This document shows positions 11,813 to 20,311 of a DNA stretch of 49,308 nucleotides, piece by piece. Below the pieces are notes generated by a model. It searched no databases. It was not told the DNA's origin and saw only the letters and a list, made by a program, of their open reading frames with translations. The DNA is from Gammaproteobacteria bacterium (GTDB taxonomy: Bacteria; Pseudomonadota; Gammaproteobacteria; Burkholderiales; Rhodocyclaceae). Position 1 is the stretch's first letter, and every line of letters begins with the position of its first letter. The stretch lies in assembly GCA_029289235.1 (NCBI GenBank), contig JARFTZ010000043.1:1-49308 (forward strand), in the 5' to 3' direction. A program made the translations under genes and the position numbers.

Positions 11813-12426
11813 TGTGCTGCTCCCGGCGTTCCCCAACGGGCCATCAGGTTGTGGCTGACGCCAATCTGGTCGAGGAGACGGGCAACAACGAAATCGACCA
11901 GATCGGCGACATCGTGGGGATGATGATAGAAACCCGGGTTGGGTGGCAGGATGACAGCCCCGGCGCGCGCCAGCCGCAGCATGTTCTCCAGATGGATGAC
12001 CGAGAAAGGGGTTTCACGTGGAACCAGGATCAGCTTGCGTCCTTCCTTGATTACCACGTCGGCGGCGCGCTCGATCAGATTGCTGGCGAGTCCCTGGGCG
12101 ATTGCCGCGAGCGTAGCCATCGTGCAGGGGCAGACGATCATCGCATCCGGCGGGTTCGAGCCGCTGGCAACCGGGGCAAACCACTCCTCACGGCCATACA
12201 CTTCCAGGCTGCCGGGCAATCCACGAAAGCGGTCGCGGAAGAACGTCTCCGTCTCGGCCGCGCGGGAGGGCAACTCGAGACCCATCTCCTGCCGCGCGAC
12301 AATCTGCGCGACCTGCGAGTAGAGCAACTGGACGCGGCAGCCTGCCACGAGCAGGCATTCGAGAAGCCGGAGGCCGTAGGGCATGCCCGAGGCGCCGGTG
12401 AAAGCGAGGCAGATGGTCTTAGACAT
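11809..12426 (-). CDS. ubiX: Flavin prenyltransferase UbiX
   Basis: Makes prenyl-FMN, the cofactor of the UbiD decarboxylase in ubiquinone synthesis, from FMN and dimethylallyl phosphate. The flavodoxin-like start with FTGASGMPYGLRLLE (9-23) binds FMN. The segment MIVCPCTMATLAAIAQGLASNLIERAADV and the later LVPRETPFSVIHLENMLRL are highly characteristic. 205 residues. It overlaps the Gx transporter gene by eight bases and the Lon-N gene by four, so it is within a tightly coupled operon. No ubiD is in the window. Confidence 0.96.
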   Translation of the reverse strand: MSKTICLAFTGASGMPYGLRLLECLLVAGCRVQLLYSQVAQIVARQEMGLELPSRAAETETFFRDRFRGLPGSLEVYGREEWFAPVASGSNPPDAMIVCPCTMATLAAIAQGLASNLIERAADVVIKEGRKLILVPRETPFSVIHLENMLRLARAGAVILPPNPGFYHHPHDVADLVDFVVARLLDQIGVSHNLMARWGTPGAAQ

Positions 12427-12961
12427 GGGGTGTTCCGGTATTGATGAAGGACGGGTCGGCGAGCAACCGGGCGGCGATCAGGCCGTTGATGATACCGAAG
12501 ACGAGGGCGGCGACCGCGAAAACGGGCACCAGCAAAAAGAGTCCGTCATGCGGAATGAGCCAAAGGCGGGCGAGCAGCAATTGTCCAGCGATATGCGCGA
12601 AAGCCGCCAGGACGCTCCAGCTGATCGGGCCGAACCAGCGCCGTGGCAGGTGGATGGCGCCGGCCAGAACGAACAGGCTGACCACCGCGCCGGTGAGGCT
12701 CATGAAGAATCCCGGCGACAGCAGATGACCAAGCAGAATCCCCCCGGCGATGACGCGCAGACCACTGACCCATGCGGCAGTGCCCCAGCCGAAGCGGGCG
12801 AGAACGATCAGGGTGACGATGTTCGACAGTCCGGGCTTGACCCCGGGGAGTGGCAGCGGAATTGCCGCATCGATCAGGGCCAGTCCGATCGCTGCGGCCG
12901 CCAGGCGGGCAATGCGATGGTCTTCCGGCGTGGTGATCAGTCTAATAACTGAGCGAGTCAT
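12419..12961 (-). CDS. Gx transporter family membrane protein (Hpre_diP_synt_I family)
   Basis: A 180-residue polytopic protein of the family once called heptaprenyl diphosphate synthase component I. After a short charged N-terminus come about five hydrophobic segments. The signature GVKPGLSNIVTLIVLARFGW, with its G-x-K-x-GL-N pattern, is present near 41-60. The ATG at 12961 is chosen because the conserved region begins right after it; the 105 codons open upstream are antisense-like and overlap the NusG-II gene. It overlaps that gene by 20 bases and ubiX by eight. Related proteins pair with NusG-II proteins (EetB with EetA in Firmicutes, from memory). Confidence 0.88.
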   Translation of the reverse strand: MTRSVIRLITTPEDHRIARLAAAAIGLALIDAAIPLPLPGVKPGLSNIVTLIVLARFGWGTAAWVSGLRVIAGGILLGHLLSPGFFMSLTGAVVSLFVLAGAIHLPRRWFGPISWSVLAAFAHIAGQLLLARLWLIPHDGLFLLVPVFAVAALVFGIINGLIAARLLADPSFINTGTPHV

Positions 12962-13316
12962 AGGGTTCCTTGCGGCCGGCAATCTGCACGCTGACCTGAT
13001 TGGGAGCACAGATCGCGATTTCCCCGGCGCGTTCCAGCCAGCCCTGACGTACGCAGTACTGATGCTGGCCGGGATCGGAAACGACGCGGACGCGCCCCTT
13101 GGACACGGCGATAGTGGTAATGCCGAGCGGTCCGGCAACTTCGATTTGCCGGTCGCGGGACAACTCGAGCTCGGCGAAAATCTCGCCACCGCGGCGGACG
13201 ATGGCTTTTTCGGCCACTCCGCTTTGCCATGCCAGCGCGAAAGAAAGCGCACAGAGCATCGCGCCGATGAAGGCAACCAGCCAATCGCCGCGACGGACCA
13301 GCGAGAGCCAGGGCAT
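12942..13316 (-). CDS. Membrane-anchored NusG domain II protein
   Basis: 124 residues. An N-terminal hydrophobic segment (about 11-31) would anchor it in the inner membrane with the rest outside the cytoplasm. The remainder matches the NusG-II domain: short beta strands with GRVRVV, one cysteine (QYCVRQG) and a second in the ICAPNQV motif. The start ATG overlaps the rapZ stop as TGATG. The pairing with the following Gx transporter is typical. Function is unknown here; homologous pairs have been tied to flavin/extracellular electron transfer loci in Firmicutes. Confidence 0.85.
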   Translation of the reverse strand: MPWLSLVRRGDWLVAFIGAMLCALSFALAWQSGVAEKAIVRRGGEIFAELELSRDRQIEVAGPLGITTIAVSKGRVRVVSDPGQHQYCVRQGWLERAGEIAICAPNQVSVQIAGRKEPYDSLSY

Positions 13317-14176
13317 CAGGGATTACCGCTTGGTTCCGGCGACAGCTCGCGGTGGCGGACCAGCACCCGCGCACGGTCGCGGAAGTGGCGGCCCAGCCAC
13401 TCGGCGAAATAGACCGAACGGTGCTGCCCGCCGGTGCAGCCGATGCCGACGGTCAGGTAGCTGCGGTTGTCGCGGACGTAGCTCGGCAGCCAGGTGGCGA
13501 TGAAGCGGGCGATGTCCTCGCGCATCTGCACGACCTCCGGCTCTGCCTCAAGGTAGTCGATTACCGGCTGGTCACGACCGTTCAGGGGGCGCAGCGCCAT
13601 CTCGTAGTACGGATTGGGCAGGCAGCGCACGTCGAAGACCAGTTCGGCGTCGAGCGGGACGCCGTGCTTGAAGCCGAAGGACTGGAACAGCAGCGTCAGT
13701 CCCCCGGGGCCGTCGCGGACGATGAACTGCCGGATCCAGTCGCGCAGCGCGTTGGGTTTCAGATCGCTGGTGTCGATGTGATGGCCGAGTTCGGCCAGGC
13801 GTTCCAGGCGCCGCCGCTCCTCGGCGATCGACTCGGTGAGCGTGCGCTGCTCGTCGGCGAGCGGGTGGCGTCGCCGCGTCTCGAAATAGCGCTTGAGCAG
13901 CGTGTCGGTCTTGGCGTCGAGGAAAAGGAACTCGAGTTCGACGTGCTGCGCGCGAAGTTCGGCAAGTTGCTGTGGCAGCATGGCGATGCTGTCGCCGCCA
14001 CGGATGTCGATCGCCGCTGCGATCTTGTCGTAGCCACGCTGGCCGAGATGGTCGACCAGCGGACGCAACATTTGCGAGGGCAGGTTGTCGACGCAATAGT
14101 AAGAGGCGTCCTCGAGGATATTGAGGGCGATCGATTTGCCCGAACCGGACAAGCCGCTGATGATGACGATACGCAT
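13316..14176 (-). CDS. rapZ: RNase adapter protein RapZ
   Basis: Nucleotide-binding protein that in enterobacteria senses GlcN6P and steers RNase E to the GlmZ sRNA. At 286 residues it matches the family. The N-terminal P-loop GLSGSGKS (8-15) is intact, followed by YYCVDNLP. The C-terminal domain has the hallmark GIGCTGGQHRSVY and a following RDRARVLVRHREL. The start is the ATG at 14176 (MRIVIISGLSG); an in-frame ATG at 14188 is less likely. First gene of the five-gene operon ending at 11171. In betaproteobacteria the sRNA partners are not known to me. Confidence 0.96.
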   Translation of the reverse strand: MRIVIISGLSGSGKSIALNILEDASYYCVDNLPSQMLRPLVDHLGQRGYDKIAAAIDIRGGDSIAMLPQQLAELRAQHVELEFLFLDAKTDTLLKRYFETRRRHPLADEQRTLTESIAEERRRLERLAELGHHIDTSDLKPNALRDWIRQFIVRDGPGGLTLLFQSFGFKHGVPLDAELVFDVRCLPNPYYEMALRPLNGRDQPVIDYLEAEPEVVQMREDIARFIATWLPSYVRDNRSYLTVGIGCTGGQHRSVYFAEWLGRHFRDRARVLVRHRELSPEPSGNP

Positions 14177-14260
14177 GCCTGCGAGCATAGCGGAAGGTTG
14201 CGAACACCGGCAAGCCGGGCTGGCATACACTACGGAGCATCCAACAGCATTGCAACAGAC

Positions 14261-15430
14261 ATGAATCTTCTTCCGCTTCCGTTCATTGACCGGCTCGTCG
14301 CCATTCGCCGCGACCTGCATGCCCATCCTGAACTGGCGTTCCAGGAAAGCCGTACCGCGGACGTCGTTGCTCGTGAACTCGCCGCCTGTGGACTCGAAGT
14401 CCATCGTGGTTTGGCGGGAACCGGCGTTGTCGGCATCCTGCGCAAGGGGGAGGGGGGACGCTCCATCGGCCTGCGGGCGGACATGGACGCCCTGCCATTG
14501 GCGGAAAAGAACGCCTTTGCCCATTGCTCGACACGGCCGGGGAGAATGCACGCCTGTGGCCACGACGGCCACACGACGATGCTGCTCGGCGCCGCGCGGT
14601 TCATGGCGGAGAATCGTGACTCGCTCGATATCGAGGGAAGCGTCCATTTCATTTTCCAGCCGGCCGAGGAGACCGATGGCGGGGCCGACGTGATGATCCG
14701 CGACGGGCTCTTTGATCGTTTCCCGATGGACGCCGTCTTCGGCCTGCACAACTGGCCGGGTCTGCCGGTCGGCGAACTGGCCGTGCTGCCGGGGCCGGTG
14801 ATGGCCGGCACCTGCGCCTTCGAGATCGCCATCAGCGGGCAGGGGTGCCATGCCGCGATGCCGCAACAGGGGATCGACACATTGATTGCGGCCAGCCATC
14901 TGGTGCTCGCCCTGCAGACCATTGTGTCGCGCAACGTCGACCCGTGCGAGGCGGCGGTGGTCAGCGTCACCCAGATCCATGGCGGCGAGGCATTCAACGT
15001 CATCCCCGACGATGCCGTGGTGCGCGGCACGATTCGCGCCTTCAAGCCGGAGGTTCAGGCGCTCGTCGAAACCGCGTTGCGGAGGATTTGCGCGGGAATC
15101 GACAGCATGTTCGGGGTGCGATCGCAAGTCTCGTTCGAACAGCGCTATCCGCCGACAATCAACAGCGTTGCGGAGAGTGCGCTGTGTCGCGATGTTGGTG
15201 CGCTCGTCTTCGGCACGGAACATGTCCGCCGAAACGAGCTTCCTTCGATGGGCGCCGAAGATTTCGCCTTCATGCTGCAGAAGAAACCCGGTTGTTACGT
15301 CTGGCTGGGCAATGGTCCCGGTACCGGCGGCTGTTCCCTGCACAATCCGCATTACGACTTCAACGACGCGATCATTTCGCTCGGCGTGACCTACTGGGTG
15401 CGCCTTGCAGAGAGCTTTCTGCATCGCTGA
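14261..15430 (+). CDS. M20-family amidohydrolase (hippurate hydrolase/aminoacylase type)
   Basis: 389-residue cytoplasmic metallopeptidase-like hydrolase that splits N-acyl or indole-type amides; exact substrate unknown. Two-metal site residues are visible: C99 and H101 in HACGHDGHT, the Glu pair in FQPAEE (136-137), H163 in GLHNWP, and a late His in SLHNPHYDF. The dimerisation insert lies around 170-290. The ATG at 14261 starts right before the conserved FIDRLVAIRRDLHAHPEL block. Divergent from rapZ with an 84-base gap; no partner gene is evident. Confidence 0.93.
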   Translation: MNLLPLPFIDRLVAIRRDLHAHPELAFQESRTADVVARELAACGLEVHRGLAGTGVVGILRKGEGGRSIGLRADMDALPLAEKNAFAHCSTRPGRMHACGHDGHTTMLLGAARFMAENRDSLDIEGSVHFIFQPAEETDGGADVMIRDGLFDRFPMDAVFGLHNWPGLPVGELAVLPGPVMAGTCAFEIAISGQGCHAAMPQQGIDTLIAASHLVLALQTIVSRNVDPCEAAVVSVTQIHGGEAFNVIPDDAVVRGTIRAFKPEVQALVETALRRICAGIDSMFGVRSQVSFEQRYPPTINSVAESALCRDVGALVFGTEHVRRNELPSMGAEDFAFMLQKKPGCYVWLGNGPGTGGCSLHNPHYDFNDAIISLGVTYWVRLAESFLHR

Positions 15431-15539
15431 CAGGCGGGTGAAATGATGTTAAGCGGATAAATTATGCATTCCCATTACGGCGCCAATCCATTACATTAAG
15501 CGCTTGTCTTTCTTCCTCGCGAGTTGTCGGGTCAGCGAC

Positions 15540-16685
15540 ATGAATAAAAAGGCGTTAGTGGACAGGCAGGGTGATACGACAGGGGGCAGGCGGCGGATTC
15601 TGGTAGTCGACGGGTCGCGCGTGGTCCGGGCGACATTGGCCAAACACCTTGGAGACAGCTTCGAACTGCTTCAGGAAAGCAATGGCGAGTCGGCCTGGCA
15701 AACCTTGTTGCTGGATGGGCGGGTTGATGCCGTTGTGTCGGGAATCAGTCCGCCGAAGCTTGAGGCACGCGAGTTGCTCGGGCGCATCAGGGCGAGCGCG
15801 GTGCGTCGAGTCAGGGACGTTCCGTTCGTACTTATCGTCTCGGATCTTGAAAATCCGGCGGTGGCTGATCTGCCGAACTGGCCCGGTGTCGCTGGTTGCA
15901 TTTCCAAATCAATGGACAAGGTAGCGCTGCTTGCCGAGTTGGCTCGCCTGATTGATCCGGTGCCTGATCCTGTGGATGTTCCGGCACCACGATTGCTCGG
16001 GCGCAAGGAGTTCGCTTCCGCCGTCGCATCGCTCTCGTTTTCGGATAAGGACGAGCAGCAGACGTGCATGATCGTGTTCGGGATAGACCACCTCGACGAG
16101 CTGGTGTCCCGTTTCGGCAAGGCCGTGCCGGAGATGCTGACCTCGCGCCTCGCCGACCTGTTGTCCGCCAAAGTTGATTCCCTCGATCAGTTCGGACAGG
16201 CGGAAGGCAAGCATCTGGCGATCATCTCGCACGGTGTGGATCTGCGGCATGGATCGCGTTTTGCCAAGCGCGTGTGCAAGAGCCTGGCCAGCGGACAGAT
16301 CACCATTCAGGGACAGAAAATCAAGCTGACCGCCAGCGCCGGTGTCGCCAGCACGTCAGAGGACAAGGTGGCGCGTGGTGCCGAGTTGCTTGCGTTGGCA
16401 CAACAGCGCCTTGCGCAGGCGCAGCTTTGCGGTGGCAATTCAGCCAGCGCGGAGTTGCGTCCGGATTGTCCTCTGCATTGCCGGGACAAGGCGATTGCCT
16501 CGCTGCTCCTCGCCTTGCGGGGTGGTTCCGCGGCGATGCCGGTGGAACAGCTTGCCGTGGCCGGTTTGAAGGTGCTGCCCTTGCTGAAAGCGCTGGACAG
16601 GCATCTTTCGCTGGGGTTGCCGCTGGAAAAGATCAGGGCGCAAATCGAAGAGCGCCTGGAAAAAAGCCGTCCTGTTTGTGCCTGA
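15540..16685 (+). CDS. Degenerate receiver plus degenerate GGDEF protein
   Basis: 381 residues. Residues about 17-138 fold-match a response-regulator receiver (RRILVVDGSRVVRATL at 18-33, conserved Lys at 123), but the phospho-acceptor position in VDAVVSGISPP is Gly68 instead of Asp and only one of the two N-terminal acidic residues (D24) remains. Residues 155-290 resemble a GGDEF domain (FGIDHLDELVSRFG and later LTASAGVAS), but the active-site loop reads AEGKH (221-225) in place of GGDEF. A C-terminal tail of about 80 residues has no known domain. The ATG at 15540 is chosen over a TTG at 15504. Likely a non-enzymatic regulator or scaffold. Confidence 0.75.
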   Translation: MNKKALVDRQGDTTGGRRRILVVDGSRVVRATLAKHLGDSFELLQESNGESAWQTLLLDGRVDAVVSGISPPKLEARELLGRIRASAVRRVRDVPFVLIVSDLENPAVADLPNWPGVAGCISKSMDKVALLAELARLIDPVPDPVDVPAPRLLGRKEFASAVASLSFSDKDEQQTCMIVFGIDHLDELVSRFGKAVPEMLTSRLADLLSAKVDSLDQFGQAEGKHLAIISHGVDLRHGSRFAKRVCKSLASGQITIQGQKIKLTASAGVASTSEDKVARGAELLALAQQRLAQAQLCGGNSASAELRPDCPLHCRDKAIASLLLALRGGSAAMPVEQLAVAGLKVLPLLKALDRHLSLGLPLEKIRAQIEERLEKSRPVCA

Positions 16686-16706
16686 ATGGCCGTTGCCTGC
16701 TGCGGC

Positions 16707-17492
16707 TCAGGCGACCCATTCCGGCTTGCGTTTTTCCACCAGCGCCAGCATTCCCTCGCGGCCTTCCGAACTCGATTGAATGACAGTCGCGCTCTGAGCC
16801 GTTTCCTCGATGGTGGCTTCGTCGATCGGTTGTCCGCTGACCGTGTGAACCAGTGCCTTGCAGGCGCTCAGCGCATTCAGGCTGTTTTTCAACAAGGTAT
16901 CCAGCGTTTCGCCGATGGCTTCGTCGAGTTGCTCTTCGCCGGGCACCATCTCGTGCACCAGGCCGATGCGGTAGGCTTCCGTCCCGGAAAAACGCTCGGC
17001 AGTCAGCATGTAGTAACGGGCATGCCGCTCGCCGACGGCGGCGACAAAGTAGGGGCTGGCGATTGCCGGCAACAGGCCGTATCTGACCTCGTTCAGCACA
17101 AACGAGGCGTCGTAGGTCGAGAAGGCGATGTCGCAGGCGGCAACCAGTCCGACGCCGATCCCGCTGGCTGGTCCATGCACCCGCGCAATTGTCGGCTTCG
17201 ACAGCGTGTCGAGCGTCGCCAGCAGACGTCCCAGATTACGGTTGCTTTGCAGATTTTCCTCCGGCGTTCCGTTGATCGCCTCGCGAATCCAGGACGGATC
17301 GATCCCGGCGCAGAAGCTCTTTCCGGAGGATGAAAGCACGATGGCCTGAACACGTGGGTCGTCCTCCAGTTCGAGGAGCGCCGCGGTGGTTTCGGCGACG
17401 AGTGTTCTGTCGAGGGCGTTGTGTCTGTCCGGACGGTTCAGCGTCAGGATGCCGACACCGTCATCGATTTCGGTGATTATCGACTGGTACAT
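16707..17492 (-). CDS. Enoyl-CoA hydratase/isomerase family protein
   Basis: 261-residue crotonase. The oxyanion-hole regions are visible as SGKSFCAGIDPSW (about 56-68) and GPASGIGVGLVAACDIAFS (about 107-125). The NEVRYGLLPAIASPYF segment keeps the Glu that acts as general acid/base in hydratases. Resemblance is strongest to methylglutaconyl-CoA hydratase (LiuC-like) proteins of leucine breakdown, but the other leucine genes are absent, so the substrate is open. It may be co-transcribed with the EamA gene 35 bases upstream. Confidence 0.9.
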   Translation of the reverse strand: MYQSIITEIDDGVGILTLNRPDRHNALDRTLVAETTAALLELEDDPRVQAIVLSSSGKSFCAGIDPSWIREAINGTPEENLQSNRNLGRLLATLDTLSKPTIARVHGPASGIGVGLVAACDIAFSTYDASFVLNEVRYGLLPAIASPYFVAAVGERHARYYMLTAERFSGTEAYRIGLVHEMVPGEEQLDEAIGETLDTLLKNSLNALSACKALVHTVSGQPIDEATIEETAQSATVIQSSSEGREGMLALVEKRKPEWVA

Positions 17493-17527
17493 GGGGACCG
17501 GGTCCGTGTGCCGGAGAAGCAGGCAGT

Positions 17528-18454
17528 TTACAGCGCGCGCCGGGGTTGCAGCAATCGATCGGAGGCGGGTTTTCCCGCACGATGTGTGAGCATCACCCCG
17601 GCGATGACCGCAGTACCTCCTGTCAACACACCGGCGCCGAGGCGTTCATCGAGGAGTACCGTGCCGAGCAGCACGGCGAACACCGGAACCAGATTGATGA
17701 AGGCAGCGGCGCGCGTGCTGCCGACATGGCCAATGGCCTCGGAATACCAGGTGAAGGCGATCGCCGTTCCGAAGACGCCGAGGAACACGATGCCGAGCGG
17801 GGCGCGCCAGGTTGCGGACGAAAAATCGAGGAGCGAGCCGGTGATGGCCGCGCCGACGGTCAACATGATCCAGCCGATGAAGCAGCCGCCGAAGGTCATC
17901 GCCAGTGGCGAAAAACGCGTGCTGATCTTCCGGTTGATCAACGTGTAGGCCGTCCAGGCCAGCGCGGTTCCGAGCAGCAGCAGTTCTCCGTGGCCGATCC
18001 CGCCGTTCAGCAGGCGGAGAGGATGTCCCTGGGTCACCACCAGCAGGCAACCGACCATCGCCAGTATTACGCCAAGTGCCTTGAGCGGGGGCATCGGTAG
18101 CCGGAACACCAGCCAGTCGGCCAGCGCGATGATCGCCGGAATGAAGGCGACGACAAGGGCGCCGCGACCGGCCTCGACGTGCTGCAGGCCGTAAAGGAAG
18201 AACACGTTGTATAAAAACACGCCAGTAAGGCCGAGGCAGGACAGGATGCCCCACTCCCTGGCCGACCAGCGCGGGATACCTTCCGTCCGGTAAAGCAGAA
18301 TGCCGAGGACCAGCGTCGCCAGCAGGAAACGCCAGCTGGCGACCGCGAGTGGAGCCATTTCGTGGACTGCCGAGCGGCCGGCGATCCACGTTCCGCCCCA
18401 GAAAAAGGCGGTCAAGACGAGTTTCAGGAAGACGCGCGGACGGGGTGATTGCAT
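17528..18454 (-). CDS. EamA/DMT-family transporter
   Basis: 308-residue inner-membrane protein with ten predicted hydrophobic helices arranged as two EamA repeats. The first repeat begins LVLTAFFWGGTWIAGRSAVHE and includes APLAVASWRFLLA. The second spans roughly 155-290 and includes GVFGTAIAFTWYSEAIGHVG. Such proteins export metabolites or amino acids; no substrate can be assigned. ATG start; divergent from yajD. Confidence 0.9.
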   Translation of the reverse strand: MQSPRPRVFLKLVLTAFFWGGTWIAGRSAVHEMAPLAVASWRFLLATLVLGILLYRTEGIPRWSAREWGILSCLGLTGVFLYNVFFLYGLQHVEAGRGALVVAFIPAIIALADWLVFRLPMPPLKALGVILAMVGCLLVVTQGHPLRLLNGGIGHGELLLLGTALAWTAYTLINRKISTRFSPLAMTFGGCFIGWIMLTVGAAITGSLLDFSSATWRAPLGIVFLGVFGTAIAFTWYSEAIGHVGSTRAAAFINLVPVFAVLLGTVLLDERLGAGVLTGGTAVIAGVMLTHRAGKPASDRLLQPRRAL

Positions 18455-18550
18455 GAGGGATCGAGACTGCCGAGGGGCGATGCGCGATTATCCCATCTCG
18501 CCAGCGCTGCCGTACAATCGCCGGGAACTGAAAACCGCGACGAGGAAACG

Positions 18551-18937
18551 ATGGCTACAGATGAGGCGAAACGGGCCCATACGGACCGGATGATTGCCGA
18601 GACCCTACGCAATCGGCAGCAACGCGAGCTGGGATACCGCGAGCAGGCGCTGAAGATTTATCCGTGGATCTGCGGCCGCTGTGCGCGCGAGTTCACCCGC
18701 GAAAACCTGCAGCAGTTGACGGTGCATCATCGCGACCACAACCACGACAACAACCCGAAGGACGGCAGCAACTGGGAGTTGCTCTGCCTCTACTGCCACG
18801 ACAACGAACACGCCCGCGAACTCGACGCCGAAGCGGCACGACGGGCAGGTGTCAGCAACGGGAAGGCAGCAACCGACAGGGCGACATCCAATCCGTTTGC
18901 CGATCTCCGCGCGCTGATGGAGAAGAGTAAGCGCTGA
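18551..18937 (+). CDS. yajD: HNH nuclease YajD
   Basis: 128-residue HNH endonuclease-family protein like E. coli YajD. Zinc ligands CxxC are at 41-44 (CGRC) and CLYCH at 79-83; the HNH core shows VHHRDHNHDNN (58-68) and the Asn of GSNWELLC (72-79). Start at ATG 18551, with GAGGAAACG directly upstream as ribosome-binding site; a longer open frame back to 18449 is not conserved-looking. Convergent with ubiT, 15 bases away. Cellular role unknown. Confidence 0.92.
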   Translation: MATDEAKRAHTDRMIAETLRNRQQRELGYREQALKIYPWICGRCAREFTRENLQQLTVHHRDHNHDNNPKDGSNWELLCLYCHDNEHARELDAEAARRAGVSNGKAATDRATSNPFADLRALMEKSKR

Positions 18938-18952
18938 CTTGCGGGTTGTCTT

Positions 18953-19399
18953 TCAGTGCCGGAAAGCCGGTATCCCGGCGAACTTCGGCCACTCCATCGC
19001 GTCGAGCATGTTCTTGACGATCAGGCCGAGTTCGGTGTCGCCCTCGATCGACAGTGTGCGGTTGAAGAACAGGGTGTCCGGGTCTTCCTGGCGGGCGGCG
19101 AGTTGCAGGAAGGCCGAAAGATTGGCGCGGAAGGCGAGATCAGGTGTTTCCGGAGCGGTGAACAGCGGCCGGAATAGGCCGTCGCGGAAGGTGAAGGCAG
19201 CCTGCCCGCCGGTGTCGAGCACGTCGATCAGGAAGTTTTTCCCTTCGAGCAGGGCCAGGCTGTCGTCCGGCAGCAGCTTCATCTTCACGATCGCGTTGAG
19301 ACCGGTAGTCAGCGCCACGGCGTGCGGCCACTGCGGCAGCCTGTTGCCGAGGCGGGCGATGAACGAGGGCAGGGTGAAGCTGGGGATGGTAAGCGACAT
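18953..19399 (-). CDS. ubiT: Ubiquinone biosynthesis accessory factor UbiT (SCP2 domain)
   Basis: 148-residue lipid-binding protein with an SCP2 sterol-carrier fold. It is needed with UbiU and UbiV for O2-independent ubiquinone synthesis. Hydrophobic strands such as LLEGKNFLIDVLDTGG and the tail SIEGDTELGLIVKNMLDA are typical. The ATG at 19399 has AAGGAG about eight bases upstream. It starts two bases after the ubiV stop, so it is the third gene of a ubiUVT operon. Confidence 0.92.
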   Translation of the reverse strand: MSLTIPSFTLPSFIARLGNRLPQWPHAVALTTGLNAIVKMKLLPDDSLALLEGKNFLIDVLDTGGQAAFTFRDGLFRPLFTAPETPDLAFRANLSAFLQLAARQEDPDTLFFNRTLSIEGDTELGLIVKNMLDAMEWPKFAGIPAFRH

Positions 19400-19401
19400 G
19401 T

Positions 19402-20307
19402 TCAGACTCCTTGCAATTCCGTGAGCGCGGCCTGGTGCCGGGCGACAATGCCGGCCTCGCCGAACCAGTAGCCATCGACCAGGCCCTCGGGGGCCCATTC
19501 TCGCTTGGCTGGCGGCGGATTGCTACCGTTCCTAGCCGCGTCGAACGCCGCGATGATCTCGGCCATGTGCTGAGGCTGCGGGCTGATGCGTGCGATGTCG
19601 ATGCCCATCGCCCGCATGTCCGGAATCTCGGCGAGCAGGTTGTAGGTCTGCGCCGACATCGTCTGGATGCCGTTGATCGCCAGGAAGGGCTGCCCCTCGC
19701 GCGTCTTCAGGGTGATCGCTTCGGGATGCTCCATGCACTTGAACTGGCAGTCATCCTTGTTCAGGCCGTAGTGGCGGGCGGTGAAGCAGCGCGCCGAGAA
19801 GGCCAGCGGCAGCTTGCCGAAGACGAAGACTTCGGTCTCGACGCCTTGTGGGCGGGCTTTGTGCAGTGTTTCGACCAGCGTGCGCGTGCCTTCCAGCGGT
19901 GGCACCCAGCGGGCGAGACCGTAGCGGCGGAAGGTCGCCAGCGTCGCGGCGTTGTAGATGTTGAGGTGGGGACCGGCGACGAAGGGGCGGCCGGCGGCGA
20001 CGTTGACCGCGCCGAGGTCGTTGGCTTCGACCTTGACGCCGGCCTCGTCAATGAGGCGGCGCAAGGCCTTCAAATCGCTTTCCGATTCGAGCAGGGCCTG
20101 CGCCGAGACGATGACTTCCTTGCCGACGTCGGTCAGTTGCCGCGCCAGCGCCAGCCAGTCGGCCGTGCGCAACTGCTGCCGGCGCGAGCAGACGACCTCG
20201 CCGACGTAGATGATGTCGAGCGCCTTGATCTGCCCCATTTCAGCGTAGAAGTCGAGCACCTTGTCCTTGGGCCAGAAGTAAAGCAGGGGGCCGAGCGAGA
20301 GTTTCAT
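19402..20307 (-). CDS. ubiV: O2-independent ubiquinone hydroxylation protein UbiV (U32 family)
   Basis: 301 residues; forms a complex with UbiU that hydroxylates ubiquinone precursors without oxygen, using prephenate as the OH donor in E. coli. Four cysteines fit the [4Fe-4S] pattern: C40 (EVVCSRR), C174 ([10 protein letters not shown]), C187 and C191 (CQFKC). The ATG at 20307 ([15 protein letters not shown]) is used; an open stretch to 20424 overlaps ubiU and is not conserved-looking. Four bases separate it from the ubiU stop. Confidence 0.95.
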   Translation of the reverse strand: MKLSLGPLLYFWPKDKVLDFYAEMGQIKALDIIYVGEVVCSRRQQLRTADWLALARQLTDVGKEVIVSAQALLESESDLKALRRLIDEAGVKVEANDLGAVNVAAGRPFVAGPHLNIYNAATLATFRRYGLARWVPPLEGTRTLVETLHKARPQGVETEVFVFGKLPLAFSARCFTARHYGLNKDDCQFKCMEHPEAITLKTREGQPFLAINGIQTMSAQTYNLLAEIPDMRAMGIDIARISPQPQHMAEIIAAFDAARNGSNPPPAKREWAPEGLVDGYWFGEAGIVARHQAALTELQGV

Positions 20308-20311
20308 CGGC

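Noticed and set aside
13352-15430. Very long plus-strand frame of 692 codons
   Set aside because: Only the part from 14261 is a real gene (M20 amidohydrolase). The earlier part is antisense to rapZ, whose protein is highly conserved.
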